Source: Alteraurantiacibacter aquimixticola (GTDB lineage: Bacteria; Pseudomonadota; Alphaproteobacteria; Sphingomonadales; Sphingomonadaceae). From it: a stretch of 64,000 nucleotides of DNA. This document shows positions 42,517 to 51,349 of the stretch, in pieces. The stretch lies in assembly GCF_004965515.1 (NCBI RefSeq), contig NZ_SSHH01000001.1:1-64000 (forward strand), read 5' to 3'. Under the pieces are notes generated by a model. It searched no databases. It saw only the letters and a list, made by a program, of their open reading frames with translations, and was not told where the DNA came from. Position numbers and translations under genes: made by a program. The stretch's first letter is position 1, and each line of letters begins with the position of its first letter.

Positions 42517-44523
42517 CTACTCGAGTTCGAGGATCACCATATCGGCGGCGAGGCTGTCGCCTACCGAAAAGGCGATGCGCGCGATCGTGCCCGATTTCCC
42601 GGCGCGCAGGATGTTCTCCATCTTCATCGCTTCGACCGTGGCGAGCGGCTGGCCGGGGTGGACGGCATCACCCTCCGCCACATGCAGCGCGACCAGCAGG
42701 CCGGGCATGGGGCAGATGAGCATCTTGGAGGTGTCCGGCGGCACCTTTTCGATCATGTGCTGCGTGTAGTCGGCAAGCCTTGCGGGCAGCACGCGGACCT
42801 CGTGGCGGCGGCCATGCGTGGCGATGGTCCAGCGATTGCGGCGGCGTGCGACCTGCAGACCCATGGTCAGGCCGTTTCCGGTTGCGGTGGCCTGCCGCAT
42901 GCCCGGCTGCCAGTCGCAAGTGCCTTCAATGCGCTGCTGGTCCACCAGCGCATGGCCTTCGCCCAGGCTTACGCGGTATTGCTGGCCGTCATTCCACACC
43001 ACCCAGTCGCTGGTGAGCGGGGCCGGGCCGTCGATCTTGCCGCTGGTCTTGTTGGCGCGTGCCTGCCTTGTGAACTCCATGCCCGCGGCGATGGCGGCAA
43101 TGGCGCGCAGCTGGTCTTCGCTGGCGGGAGCGCCGGTGAAGCCCTCAGGATATTCCTCGGCGATGAAGCCGGTGGTGAGATCGCCCGAACGGAAGCGGGG
43201 ATGCTGCATCAGGGCGGAGAGGAAATCGACATTGTGCCCCGGTCCTTCGATCCCGAAGCTGTCGAGCGCCTCGACCTGCAGGGCGGCGGCTTCGTCGCGC
43301 GTCGGGGCCCAGGTGACGAGCTTGGCGATCATCGGGTCGTAGAACATCGACACCTCGCCGCCTTCGGCCACGCCATCGTCCACGCGCACGCCATCCGTGC
43401 CGCGCAGGTCGCCGCTCCAAGGCTGGACGGGCGGCGCATAGCGCACCAGCCGCCCGATGCTGGGCAGGAAGCCGCGATAGGGGTCCTCGGCATAGACGCG
43501 GGTTTCGATCGCCCAGCCATCGATGCCGATATCCTCCTGCGTCAGGGCCAGCTTCTCGCCCGCCGCGACGCGGATCATCTGTTCGACGAGGTCGATCCCG
43601 GTGATCGCCTCGGTCACCGGATGCTCCACCTGCAGGCGGGTGTTCATTTCGAGGAAGTAGAAGCTCTCGCCTGTCGGATCGGCCCCGCTGACGATCAGCT
43701 CCACCGTGCCTGCGGAGTGATATCCGACAGCCTTGGCCAGCGCGACCGCCTGTTCGCCCATGGCCTTGCGCATTTGCGGCGTGACGAAGGGGCTGGGGGC
43801 TTCCTCCACCACCTTCTGGTGGCGGCGCTGGATCGAACATTCGCGCTCGTTGAGATAGAGCGTGGTGCCGTGCTTGTCGCCCAGCACTTGGATCTCGATA
43901 TGGCGCGGGTCCTCGATGAATTTCTCGATGAAGACACGGTCGTCGCCGAAGGAGTTGAGCCCCTCGCGCTGCACGCTTTCGAAGCCTTCGCGTACGTCCT
44001 GCTCCGACCAAGCGAGGCGCATGCCCTTGCCGCCGCCACCCGCGCTGGCCTTCATCATCACCGGGTAGCCGATCTGGTTCGAAATCTCGACAGCATGTTC
44101 CGTATCGGCGATTTCACCGACGAAGCCGGGGACTATATTCACACCCGCTTCCTGGGCGATCTTCTTGCTCTCGATCTTGTCGCCCATCGCCGCGATGGCC
44201 TTGGCGGGCGGCCCGATGAAGGCGATCCCCGCCGCCTCCAGCGCTTCGACAAAGCTGGCGCGTTCGGAGAGGAAGCCATAGCCCGGATGCACGGCTTCGG
44301 CCCCGGTCTCCTTGCAGGCGGCGATGATTGTCTCGGCGAGGAGATAGCTTTCGGCGGCAGGCGAGGGCCCGATATGCACCGCCTCATCCGCCATCGCCAC
44401 ATGCGGGCTGAGCGCATCGGCATCCGAATAGACCGCGACGGTGGCGATGCCCATGCGGCGCGCCGTGGTGATCACGCGGCAGGCGATTTCCCCGCGATTG
44501 GCGATGAGGATTTTGGAGAACAA
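42517..44523 (-). CDS. pccA: Propionyl-CoA carboxylase alpha subunit (biotin carboxylase + BCCP)
   Basis: 668 residues from a TTG at 44523. That start follows the TAG of the preceding small gene by 2 nt, and GAAGAGAG is upstream; the protein then begins FSKILIANRGEIACRVITTA, as this family does. Biotin carboxylase domain with ATP-grasp loop KASAGGGGKGMRLAW and EMNTRLQVEHPVTE. The C-terminal biotinyl motif EAMKMEN near residue 635 holds the biotin lysine. With PccB it makes D-methylmalonyl-CoA from propionyl-CoA. Confidence 0.93.
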   Translation of the reverse strand: MFSKILIANRGEIACRVITTARRMGIATVAVYSDADALSPHVAMADEAVHIGPSPAAESYLLAETIIAACKETGAEAVHPGYGFLSERASFVEALEAAGIAFIGPPAKAIAAMGDKIESKKIAQEAGVNIVPGFVGEIADTEHAVEISNQIGYPVMMKASAGGGGKGMRLAWSEQDVREGFESVQREGLNSFGDDRVFIEKFIEDPRHIEIQVLGDKHGTTLYLNERECSIQRRHQKVVEEAPSPFVTPQMRKAMGEQAVALAKAVGYHSAGTVELIVSGADPTGESFYFLEMNTRLQVEHPVTEAITGIDLVEQMIRVAAGEKLALTQEDIGIDGWAIETRVYAEDPYRGFLPSIGRLVRYAPPVQPWSGDLRGTDGVRVDDGVAEGGEVSMFYDPMIAKLVTWAPTRDEAAALQVEALDSFGIEGPGHNVDFLSALMQHPRFRSGDLTTGFIAEEYPEGFTGAPASEDQLRAIAAIAAGMEFTRQARANKTSGKIDGPAPLTSDWVVWNDGQQYRVSLGEGHALVDQQRIEGTCDWQPGMRQATATGNGLTMGLQVARRRNRWTIATHGRRHEVRVLPARLADYTQHMIEKVPPDTSKMLICPMPGLLVALHVAEGDAVHPGQPLATVEAMKMENILRAGKSGTIARIAFSVGDSLAADMVILELE

Positions 44524-44525
44524 AG

Positions 44526-44735
44526 CTAGTCTCTCTTCCAGCGACGAATTGCGACTATGCCGGAGCACCAAGTCACGACGGCTAGAGCAACGATTACGAT
44601 GTCGATCCATGCTGAACGCTGGCAGTCAAACCCGCGCTGGCAGTCGCCCATATTGCTGAACGCCCATAGTGCTCCAAAGATCACGGTAACAGCGAAGGTG
44701 AACCAGCTTGCTGCAATTAGTTTGCCGCCGTTCAT
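44526..44735 (-). CDS. Small two-helix membrane protein in the pcc operon
   Basis: 69 residues with two hydrophobic segments ([21 protein letters not shown] and [20 protein letters not shown]) separated by a loop with two cysteines (DCQRGFDC). Its ATG overlaps the stop of the mutase gene (ATGA), and its stop lies 2 nt before the pccA start. Not recognised. Coupling suggests it is really translated. The C-x-x-x-x-x-C loop faces one compartment. Confidence 0.75.
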   Translation of the reverse strand: MNGGKLIAASWFTFAVTVIFGALWAFSNMGDCQRGFDCQRSAWIDIVIVALAVVTWCSGIVAIRRWKRD

Positions 44736-46960
44736 TCCGTCACCTCGCCATCTCCCACCGGCGGCATATTGTGCCCCAATAGCCGCAACATATCCGCTGC
44801 CGCCTCCACCACATTGGTGCCCGGGCCGTAGATCCCCTGCACACCCGCGTCGCGCAGGAAGTCGTGGTCCCGCGGCGGGATCACGCCGCCGGCGACGACC
44901 TTGACATCGGCGCGACCGGCATCGCGTAGCAGGCCGATCAGTTCGGGGATCAGCGTCTTGTGTCCGGCGGCGAGGGTGGAGACGCCCACCGCATCGACGC
45001 CTTCAGTCAGTGCGAGGTCGCGTGTTTCCTCGGGCGTCTGGAAAAGAGGGCCGGGCACCACGTCGAAGCCCATTCCGGCGAAGGCCCCGGCGATCACATT
45101 GGCGCCGCGATCGTGGCCGTCCTGTCCCATCTTGGCGACCAGCAGCTTGGGCTTGCGGCCCAGCCTTGCGGCCACCGCCTCCACGCCCGCGACAACCTGC
45201 GCGTAGCGCGCATCGCCTGCATAGGCCTGTTTGTAGACGCCGGTGACCGGCTTGGGCACGGTGTCGTAGCGGCCGAACACCTCCTCCATCGCGGCGGAGA
45301 TTTCGCCCAAAGTCGCGTCGGCGCGCGCGGCCTCCACCGCGAGGGCGAGGAGATTGGTTTCGAGCGTGGGGGCGTGGCCTTCGACAGGCTCAGGCTGAGC
45401 GGGTGTTGCAGGGGTGCTATCGCCAAGGTCCGTTCGTGCTGAGCCTGTCGAAGCACGCGCGCCATTGGTGAGCGCCGCCAGCGCCGCCCGCACTGCCGCC
45501 TCGTCCCGCGCAGCACGCACGCGCCCGATCCGTTCGACCTGCCCTTGCCGCACAGCGTGGTTATCGACATCGAGCGTGTCGATCTCGGCCTCTTCGGACA
45601 GGCGATACTTGTTCACGCCGACGATCACCGCCTCGCCCCGGTCGACCTTCGCCTGCCGCGCTGCCGCGGCTTCCTCGATCGCCGCCTTGGGCTTGCCGCT
45701 GGCGACATAGGCGGTCATCCCGCCCGCTTCCTCGACTTCGGCGAGCAGCTTTTCGGCCTCCTCCACCAACGCAGCGGTGAGGCTTTCGACATAGTAGCTG
45801 CCGCCGAGCGGATCGGCGACATGGGTGATGCCGCTTTCCTCCTGCAGGATCAGCTGCGTGTTGCGCGCGATGCGGGCCGAGAAGTCGGTGGGTAGCGCCA
45901 GCGCCTCGTCGAAGGAATTGGTGTGCAGGCTCTGGGTGCCGCCCAGCACGGCGGCCATCGCTTCCACCGTGGTGCGGATGATATTGTTGTAGGGGTCCTG
46001 CTCCTGCAGCGAGACGCCGGACGTCTGGCAATGGGTGCGCAGCATCTTGGACTTGTCGGACTTGGCGCCCAGCCCCGCCATCACATCGTGCCACAGCTTG
46101 CGGCCCGCGCGCATCTTGGCGACTTCCATGAAGACATTCATCCCGATGCCCCAGAAGAAGGACAGGCGCGGCGCGAAGGCATCGATATCGAGGCCCGCAG
46201 CCATGGCGCGGCGCGCATATTCCTTGCCGTCGGCAATGGTGAAGGCGAGCTCCTGCACCGCCGTCGCACCCGCCTCATGCATGTGATAGCCGCTGATCGA
46301 GATCGAGTTGAAACGCGGCATATGCGCGGAGGTATAGGCGATGATATCGCTGACGATCCGCATGCTGGGTTCAGGTGGGTAGATATAGGTGTTGCGGACC
46401 ATGAACTCCTTCAGGATGTCGTTCTGGATGGTCCCCGAAAGCTGCTCCTGGCTGACCCCCTGCCGCTCCGCCGCGACGATGTAGAAGGCCATCACCGGGA
46501 TCACCGCGCCGTTCATGGTCATGGAGACGGACATCTCGTCCAGCGGGATGCCGTCGAACAATATCTCCATGTCGCGCACCGTATCGATAGCGACGCCCGC
46601 TTTGCCGACATCGCCCAGTACGCGCGGATGGTCGCTGTCATATCCGCGATGGGTGGCGAGGTCGAAAGCGACCGACAGGCCCTTCTGCCCGGCGGCGAGG
46701 TTGCGGCGATAGAAGGCGTTCGATTCCTCGGCGGTGGAGAAGCCCGCATATTGCCGGATCGTCCACGGGCGGCCCGCATACATGCTGGCATAGGGGCCGC
46801 GCGTGAAGGGGGCGACACCGGGCAGGCCGGGATCAAGCTCTTCCGCATCCTCCGCCGTGTAGAGCGGCTGCACCGCAATCCCCTCCGGCGTATGCCAGGT
46901 GAGGTCGCGGCCCTTCACTTCCTTGTCGGCCTTCGCCTGCCACTCTGCCTTGTCGGCCAT
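44732..46960 (-). CDS. scpA: Methylmalonyl-CoA mutase (single-chain, B12-dependent)
   Basis: 742 residues. The TIM-barrel substrate domain starts [20 protein letters not shown] and continues [18 protein letters not shown]. The C-terminal cobalamin domain has DGHDRG in [15 protein letters not shown] in [10 protein letters not shown] and GG in VVAGGVIPP. It isomerises (R)-methylmalonyl-CoA to succinyl-CoA. An extra segment of about 25 residues (roughly 503-528, ASTGSAR...PEPVEGH) in the linker is encoded by a palindromic element. The start lies 1 nt past the enoyl-CoA hydratase stop. The accessory GTPase MeaB is not in view. Confidence 0.95.
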   Translation of the reverse strand: MADKAEWQAKADKEVKGRDLTWHTPEGIAVQPLYTAEDAEELDPGLPGVAPFTRGPYASMYAGRPWTIRQYAGFSTAEESNAFYRRNLAAGQKGLSVAFDLATHRGYDSDHPRVLGDVGKAGVAIDTVRDMEILFDGIPLDEMSVSMTMNGAVIPVMAFYIVAAERQGVSQEQLSGTIQNDILKEFMVRNTYIYPPEPSMRIVSDIIAYTSAHMPRFNSISISGYHMHEAGATAVQELAFTIADGKEYARRAMAAGLDIDAFAPRLSFFWGIGMNVFMEVAKMRAGRKLWHDVMAGLGAKSDKSKMLRTHCQTSGVSLQEQDPYNNIIRTTVEAMAAVLGGTQSLHTNSFDEALALPTDFSARIARNTQLILQEESGITHVADPLGGSYYVESLTAALVEEAEKLLAEVEEAGGMTAYVASGKPKAAIEEAAAARQAKVDRGEAVIVGVNKYRLSEEAEIDTLDVDNHAVRQGQVERIGRVRAARDEAAVRAALAALTNGARASTGSARTDLGDSTPATPAQPEPVEGHAPTLETNLLALAVEAARADATLGEISAAMEEVFGRYDTVPKPVTGVYKQAYAGDARYAQVVAGVEAVAARLGRKPKLLVAKMGQDGHDRGANVIAGAFAGMGFDVVPGPLFQTPEETRDLALTEGVDAVGVSTLAAGHKTLIPELIGLLRDAGRADVKVVAGGVIPPRDHDFLRDAGVQGIYGPGTNVVEAAADMLRLLGHNMPPVGDGEVTE
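45380..45452. repeat. In-frame palindromic element inside the mutase gene
   Basis: TTCGACAGGCTCAG (45380-45393) and CTGAGCCTGTCGAA (45439-45452) are perfect 14-bp inverted arms separated by 45 bp. This 73-bp element is of the kind dispersed between genes in many sphingomonads. Here it is in frame, lying between the barrel and the B12 domain, and the mutase frame stays open through it. Confidence 0.85.
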
Positions 46961-46961
46961 A

Positions 46962-47741
46962 TCAGCGGCCCTTGAAGTCCGGCTTGCGCTTGGCGGCGAA
47001 GGCCACCACTGCCTCGCGGAAATCCTCGCTGCGGCCGGCCTTGGTCTGGTTGGCGCGTTCGACGTCGAGCATGTCGGAAAAGCCGGTGTCGAGCGCGGCG
47101 GCCATCTGCTTGCGGATCAGGCCCAGTGCCAGCGTGGGCCCTGCGGCAAGGCGCGCGGCGAGCGCTTGTGCTTCGGCCAGCACAGCCTCGTCATCCACCA
47201 CGCGGGTGACGAGGCCCATGGCCAGCGCATCCTCTGCGGAGAGTTGCTCGCCCAGCAGCGCCAGCTCCATCGCCCGCGCGCGGCCGACCGATCGGGCGAC
47301 CACCCAGCTCGCCCCCGCATCGGGCACCAGCCCGATATTGGCGAATGCGAGCATGAAATAGGCCGAGCGCGCCGCCACAACGATATCGCCGGAAAGCGCA
47401 AAGCCCATCCCCGCGCCCACCGCCGGGCCGTTGACCGCGCTGACAAGCGGCACGGGCAGCTCCGCCATGGCGCGGGCGAGCGGGTTGTAATGCGCATCGA
47501 GCAGCGCGCCGAGATCGTCGGGAAAGGCCGTGCCGTCCCCCTGCAAATCCGCGCCGGAGGAAAAGGCGCGCCCCTCCCCAGTCAGCACCAGCGCCCGCGC
47601 GCCATTGGCGACGGCCTCCGCCATCCCTTCGCGCAAGGCATCGAGCATGGCGGGCGAGAGGGCGTTCAGCCGGTCGGGGTTCGACAGGGTGAGGGTGGTG
47701 ACGGGACCGTCACTAGCGATCTGGACAAGGGGGTCAGGCAT
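46962..47741 (-). CDS. Enoyl-CoA hydratase/isomerase (PaaG-like)
   Basis: 259 residues from the ATG at 47741 (TGATG overlap with the epimerase stop). The crotonase fold shows [20 protein letters not shown], oxyanion-hole segment [17 protein letters not shown] and the [10 protein letters not shown] stretch whose Asp matches PaaG-like isomerases more than hydratases with two Glu. Within the operon it may hydrate or isomerise an acyl-CoA feeding into propionyl-CoA. The longer frame to 48095 overlaps the epimerase gene and was rejected. Confidence 0.9.
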   Translation of the reverse strand: MPDPLVQIASDGPVTTLTLSNPDRLNALSPAMLDALREGMAEAVANGARALVLTGEGRAFSSGADLQGDGTAFPDDLGALLDAHYNPLARAMAELPVPLVSAVNGPAVGAGMGFALSGDIVVAARSAYFMLAFANIGLVPDAGASWVVARSVGRARAMELALLGEQLSAEDALAMGLVTRVVDDEAVLAEAQALAARLAAGPTLALGLIRKQMAAALDTGFSDMLDVERANQTKAGRSEDFREAVVAFAAKRKPDFKGR

Positions 47742-48160
47742 CAGGGGTGTTCCTTCGGCGTTTCCATGATTTCGGTGAGGACACCCCCCATGTCCTTCGG
47801 GTGGAGGAAGAAGACCGGCGTGCCATGCGCACCGATGCGCGTGGGGCCGAGTATGCGCTTGCCCTGCGCCTCGAACTCCGTGCGCGCGGTCTCGATATCG
47901 GGCACTTCGAAGCACAAATGATGCTGCCCGCCGAGCGGGTTCTTCTCGAGGAACTTCGCGATGGGAGAATTCTCCCCCAGCGGCTCGAGCAATTCGATCT
48001 GCGAATTGGGCGTATCGACGAAGCACACGCGCACGCCCTGTTCGGGCAGGTCGAAGGGTTCGTGGATTGTGGTCGCGCCCATCACGTCGCGCCAAAAGGC
48101 GATGCTGGCGGGAATGGAGGGCGTGGCGACGCCGACGTGGTTGAGGGGGCCGAGTTTCAT
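47741..48160 (-). CDS. mce: Methylmalonyl-CoA epimerase (VOC family)
   Basis: 139 residues from the ATG at 48160. Single VOC-type protein with metal ligands His in PLNHVGVATPS, His in GQHHLCFEVPD and Glu in VLTEIME near the end. It interconverts (S)- and (R)-methylmalonyl-CoA. The 5' 54 bp have a near-copy at 48626-48679, on the far side of a GIY-YIG gene and two palindromic repeats; the site seems to have been remodelled by an insertion or recombination. Confidence 0.92.
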   Translation of the reverse strand: MKLGPLNHVGVATPSIPASIAFWRDVMGATTIHEPFDLPEQGVRVCFVDTPNSQIELLEPLGENSPIAKFLEKNPLGGQHHLCFEVPDIETARTEFEAQGKRILGPTRIGAHGTPVFFLHPKDMGGVLTEIMETPKEHP

Positions 48161-48171
48161 TTGCCTCTTCC

Positions 48172-48219
48172 CGTCATTGCGAGGACCCCGGACTTGTTCC
48201 GGGGGACGCGGCAATCCAG
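48172..48219. repeat. Sphingomonad-type intergenic palindrome, copy 1
   Basis: CGTCATTGCGAG ... GCGGCAATCCAG with an inner perfect hairpin CCCCGGA-CTTG-TTCCGGGG. The outer words reappear in copy 2 at 48538-48620. It directly follows the epimerase start. Confidence 0.8.
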
Positions 48220-48226
48220 TCCAGTC

Positions 48227-48520
48227 CTATCCATGTGCGATATCCTCGAACAAATCGCGCCACTGAGAGTTCATTGCCTCTATCAACGCCAGTTTCCTCT
48301 TCCGCGACCCTGCCTTGACCTGCTTCTCGCGCAGGATGGCCGCTTCCATTGTTTCGTGCCGCTCATACCAGACCAGCAGCTTGCAGTTGTATCGCTTCGT
48401 GAACCCGTCGGCCGCGCCTTCCCGATGCTGCCACACGCGCTGCGGAAGATTCGAAGTGACGCCGGTGTAGATCGCGCCATTGCGCTTGTTTGCCATGATG
48501 TAGACCGCTGGCCGTCTCAT
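48227..48520 (-). CDS. GIY-YIG nuclease-domain protein
   Basis: 97 residues. The single GIY-YIG catalytic domain is clear: AVYIMANKRNGAIYTGVTSN, Arg in LPQRVWQHREGA, Lys in KRYNCKLLVWYE and Glu in REKQVKAGSRKRKLALIEAM. This is the short UPF0213/YhbQ-like form. The gene is enclosed by palindromic repeats and separates a truncated epimerase copy from the real one, so it looks like a mobile cassette. It is on the same strand as the pcc operon. Confidence 0.88.
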   Translation of the reverse strand: MRRPAVYIMANKRNGAIYTGVTSNLPQRVWQHREGAADGFTKRYNCKLLVWYERHETMEAAILREKQVKAGSRKRKLALIEAMNSQWRDLFEDIAHG

Positions 48521-48537
48521 GCGCCCTGTCCACTACG

Positions 48538-48620
48538 CGTCATTGCGAGCGGCGAAGCCGCGCGGCAATCCAGAGTGGTGCAGAGCCGCCCTGGATTGCT
48601 TCGCTTCGCTCGCAATGACG
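48538..48620. repeat. Sphingomonad-type intergenic palindrome, copy 2
   Basis: 83 bp, perfectly symmetric at the ends: CGTCATTGCGAGCG (48538-48551) pairs with CGCTCGCAATGACG (48607-48620), and inside it GCAATCCAG pairs with CTGGATTGC. It is located between the GIY-YIG gene and the truncated epimerase copy. Confidence 0.85.
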
Positions 48621-48625
48621 AGTTC

Positions 48626-48679
48626 GGCGGGGATGGAGGGCGTGGCGACGCCGACATGGTTGAGGGGGCCGAGGTTCAT
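48626..48679 (-). pseudogene. Truncated duplicate of the epimerase gene start
   Basis: 54 bp matching 48107-48160 (start of the epimerase) at 51 of 54 positions. It encodes MNLGPLNHVGVATPSIPA, with Lys2 replaced by Asn, then runs into the palindrome. It starts 4 bp after the stop of the small membrane gene, where the epimerase would be expected in the operon. It is thus probably the remaining stump of the original start. Confidence 0.8.
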
Positions 48680-48682
48680 ATC

Positions 48683-48988
48683 TTAACTCGCAAAGAGGGT
48701 TCGCAGTCCCAAAGTCGTAATCAGGAATCCCACTCCAAGAAAGATCGCCAAGCAGAACCAGAACTGGGCAGCACTCTCTTGGCGGGAACTCCGCGAGAGT
48801 TCGGGGAAGTACCCCTTCCTCCAACCACGCACTCCGTACCAGAATAACATCGGTCCAAGCACCAGACCGGCGAGGGTGCGTCTCGATGGCGACGTGATCC
48901 CAAATGGGTCAAAAATCGCTAGAAGCGCGACGGCAAATGTTAGCGACAAGAACACAACGTAGCGAAAGTCGGATCGGCGCTTGTCCAT
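48683..48988 (-). CDS. Small membrane protein in the pcc operon
   Basis: 101 residues from the ATG at 48988, which shares a base with the pccB stop (TGATG). Three hydrophobic segments: YVVFLSLTFAVALLAIF, TLAGLVLGPMLFWYGV and FWFCLAIFLGVGFLITTLGL. Not recognised. Translational coupling to pccB suggests a real gene, perhaps a DUF of the sphingomonads. Confidence 0.7.
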   Translation of the reverse strand: MDKRRSDFRYVVFLSLTFAVALLAIFDPFGITSPSRRTLAGLVLGPMLFWYGVRGWRKGYFPELSRSSRQESAAQFWFCLAIFLGVGFLITTLGLRTLFAS

Positions 48989-50520
48989 CACAACGGCAAA
49001 TTATCATGCTTCTTCCACGGGTTCGCCAGCTGCTTGTTCCTGAGCTTCCTCAGGCCCAGCGCGATGCGGCGGCGGGTGGAGTGGGGGTAGATAACGTCGT
49101 CGATATAGCCTTGCGCGGCGGCGACGAAGGGGTTGGCGAAGCGGTCTTCATATTCCTTGGTCTTGGCGGCGATCTTGCCCGGGTCGTCGCGGTCCTTGCG
49201 GAAGATGATCTCCACCGCGCCTTTTGCGCCCATCACGGCGATTTCGGCGGTGGGCCAAGCGTAGTTCAAATCTCCGCGCAAATGCTTTGAGGCCATCACG
49301 TCGTACGCCCCGCCATAGGCCTTGCGGGTGATCACCGTGATCTTGGGCACGGTCGCCTCGCCATAGGCGAAGAGCAGCTTGGCGCCGTGCTTGATGATGC
49401 CGTCATGCTCCTGCGCGGTGCCGGGCAGGAAGCCGGGCACGTCCACGAAAGTGACGATGGGGATGGAGAAGGCATCGCAGAAGCGCACGAAGCGCGCGGC
49501 CTTGCGGCTGGCATTGATGTCGAGCACGCCCGCCTGCACCATGGGCTGGTTCGCCACCACACCCACCGTGCGCCCCTCCACCCGGCCGAAACCGGTGAGG
49601 ATATTGCCCGCATGGGCGGGCTGGACCTCGAAGAACTCGCCGTCGTCGAGGACCTTCTGCACCAGCTCCTGCATGTCATAGGGTTGGTTGGCATTGGCGG
49701 GGACCAGCGTGTCGAGGCTGTCCTCCTGCCGGTCCCACGGATCATCGCAGGGCAATTCGGGAACGCCCGAGCGGTTGTCGCTGGGCAAATAGGCAACGAA
49801 TTCGCGCGTGGCGGTGAGCGCTTCGAGGTCGTTCTCGAAAGCGATATCGGCAACGCCGGTCTTGGTGGTGTGGGTGATGGCGCCGCCCAGCTCCTCCTGC
49901 GTCACCACCTCGTTGGTGACGGTCTTCACCACTTCGGGGCCGGTGACGAACATGTAGGAGCTGTCCTTCACCATGAAGATGAAGTCGGTCATGGCGGGCG
50001 AGTAGACCGCGCCGCCCGCGCAGGGGCCCATGATGAGGCTGATCTGCGGGATGACTCCGCTCGCGAGGACGTTCTGCTGGAACACCTCGGCATAGCCGCC
50101 AAGGCTGGCCACGCCTTCCTGGATGCGCGCGCCGCCGCTGTCATTGAGGCCGATGATCGGCGCGCCGACCTTCATCGCCATGTCCATCACCTTGAGGATC
50201 TTCTGCGCATGGCGGCGGGAAAGCGATCCGCCGAAGACGGTGAAGTCCTGCGAAAAGACATAGACCAGCCGCCCATGGATCGTGCCGGAGCCGGTCACCA
50301 CGCCATCGCCGGGAACCTTCTGCTCCTGCATGCCGAAATCCACGCAGTCATGCTCGACATACATGTCGAGCTCCTCGAAACTGCCTTCGTCGAGCAGCAC
50401 GTCCAGCCGCTCGCGCGCGGTCAGCTTGCCCTTGGCGTGCTGCGCGGCAATGCGCTTCTCGCCGCCGCCCAGCTTGGCCGCCGCGCGGCGTCTTTCGAGT
50501 TCAGGTATGTTGGCGGACAT
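48988..50520 (-). CDS. pccB: Propionyl-CoA carboxylase beta subunit (carboxyltransferase)
   Basis: 510 residues from the ATG at 50520 with GGGAGAG about six bases upstream. Carboxyltransferase signatures: [40 protein letters not shown] (oxyanion), [20 protein letters not shown] and [16 protein letters not shown]. It transfers carboxyl from biotin to propionyl-CoA. First gene of the minus-strand operon, about 80 bp from the convergent-free cysQ stop region. Accepting other short acyl-CoAs is possible. Confidence 0.95.
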   Translation of the reverse strand: MSANIPELERRRAAAKLGGGEKRIAAQHAKGKLTARERLDVLLDEGSFEELDMYVEHDCVDFGMQEQKVPGDGVVTGSGTIHGRLVYVFSQDFTVFGGSLSRRHAQKILKVMDMAMKVGAPIIGLNDSGGARIQEGVASLGGYAEVFQQNVLASGVIPQISLIMGPCAGGAVYSPAMTDFIFMVKDSSYMFVTGPEVVKTVTNEVVTQEELGGAITHTTKTGVADIAFENDLEALTATREFVAYLPSDNRSGVPELPCDDPWDRQEDSLDTLVPANANQPYDMQELVQKVLDDGEFFEVQPAHAGNILTGFGRVEGRTVGVVANQPMVQAGVLDINASRKAARFVRFCDAFSIPIVTFVDVPGFLPGTAQEHDGIIKHGAKLLFAYGEATVPKITVITRKAYGGAYDVMASKHLRGDLNYAWPTAEIAVMGAKGAVEIIFRKDRDDPGKIAAKTKEYEDRFANPFVAAAQGYIDDVIYPHSTRRRIALGLRKLRNKQLANPWKKHDNLPL

Positions 50521-50599
50521 GCACTCTCCCTGCATTGCGATGCCAAGGGGTAGAACGCATGCGGCCCAGCGGCAAGCGGGGCCTGTTGGAGGGGGCGCG

Positions 50600-51349
50600 T
50601 CAGGCGGGGAGCTTGGCCACTTCCGCCAGCACCCGCTCTGCCCATTCGGGGCGGCAGATCAGGAGGTCGGGCAGCCAGGTGTCCTGCTGGTTGTAGACCA
50701 TCGGCGAACCGTCGATGCGCGAGACATGCAGGCCATGCGCCAGCGCCACCGCGGCAGGGGCGCAGCTGTCCCATTCATATTGCCCGCCCGAATGAAGGTA
50801 TATCTCCGCCTCGCCACGCACGACCGCCATGGCCTTGGCCCCGGCGCTGCCCATGCCGACGAGCTCACCGCCGATCTTTTCGGCCACGGCCACCGCTTCG
50901 GGAGCGGGCCGGGTGCGGCTGACCACGAGGCGCGGCTTGTCGGCTGCGGGAGGGAGGAGCTGCGGCTGGTCGGTACGCAGGACGAGGTCGAGGCCGGGCA
51001 GGGCGACCGCGCCGATCTCCGGCTTGCCGCCAATGGCGAGCGCGACATGCACCGCCCAGTCGGTCCGCTCCTCGCCATATTCGCGCGTGCCGTCTACGGG
51101 ATCGATGATCCACACGCGCTCTTTCGAGAGGCGCTCAGCGGTGTCCTTGCTCTCCTCCGACAGCAGCCCGTCATCGGGGCGTTGCTGCTTGAGAGCATGG
51201 ACGAGGAACTGGTTAGCCGTCTCGTCCCCCGCCTTGCCCAAAGCCTTGCCGGTGATCAGGCCGGAGGCGCGGACGTCGCACAGGATCTTGCCTGCAGCCT
51301 CCGCCAGCGCCGCAGCAAGCTCGGCATCGGTCATCGTCTCACCCGCCAT
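50600..51349 (-). CDS. cysQ: 3'(2'),5'-bisphosphate nucleotidase (CysQ)
   Basis: 249 residues. The ATG at 51349 overlaps the TGA of cysNC (TGATG); a second Met 5 codons later is possible. Inositol-monophosphatase fold with metal motifs [16 protein letters not shown] (D-P-x-D-G-T) and the C-terminal [14 protein letters not shown]. It hydrolyses PAP or PAPS to AMP/APS, recycling the by-product of PAPS reduction. Last gene of the cysDNCQ operon. Confidence 0.94.
   Translation of the reverse strand: MAGETMTDAELAAALAEAAGKILCDVRASGLITGKALGKAGDETANQFLVHALKQQRPDDGLLSEESKDTAERLSKERVWIIDPVDGTREYGEERTDWAVHVALAIGGKPEIGAVALPGLDLVLRTDQPQLLPPAADKPRLVVSRTRPAPEAVAVAEKIGGELVGMGSAGAKAMAVVRGEAEIYLHSGGQYEWDSCAPAAVALAHGLHVSRIDGSPMVYNQQDTWLPDLLICRPEWAERVLAEVAKLPA

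Noticed and set aside
42463-44529. 688-codon plus-strand frame opposite pccA
   Set aside because: Histidine- and arginine-rich mirror of pccA, no motifs.
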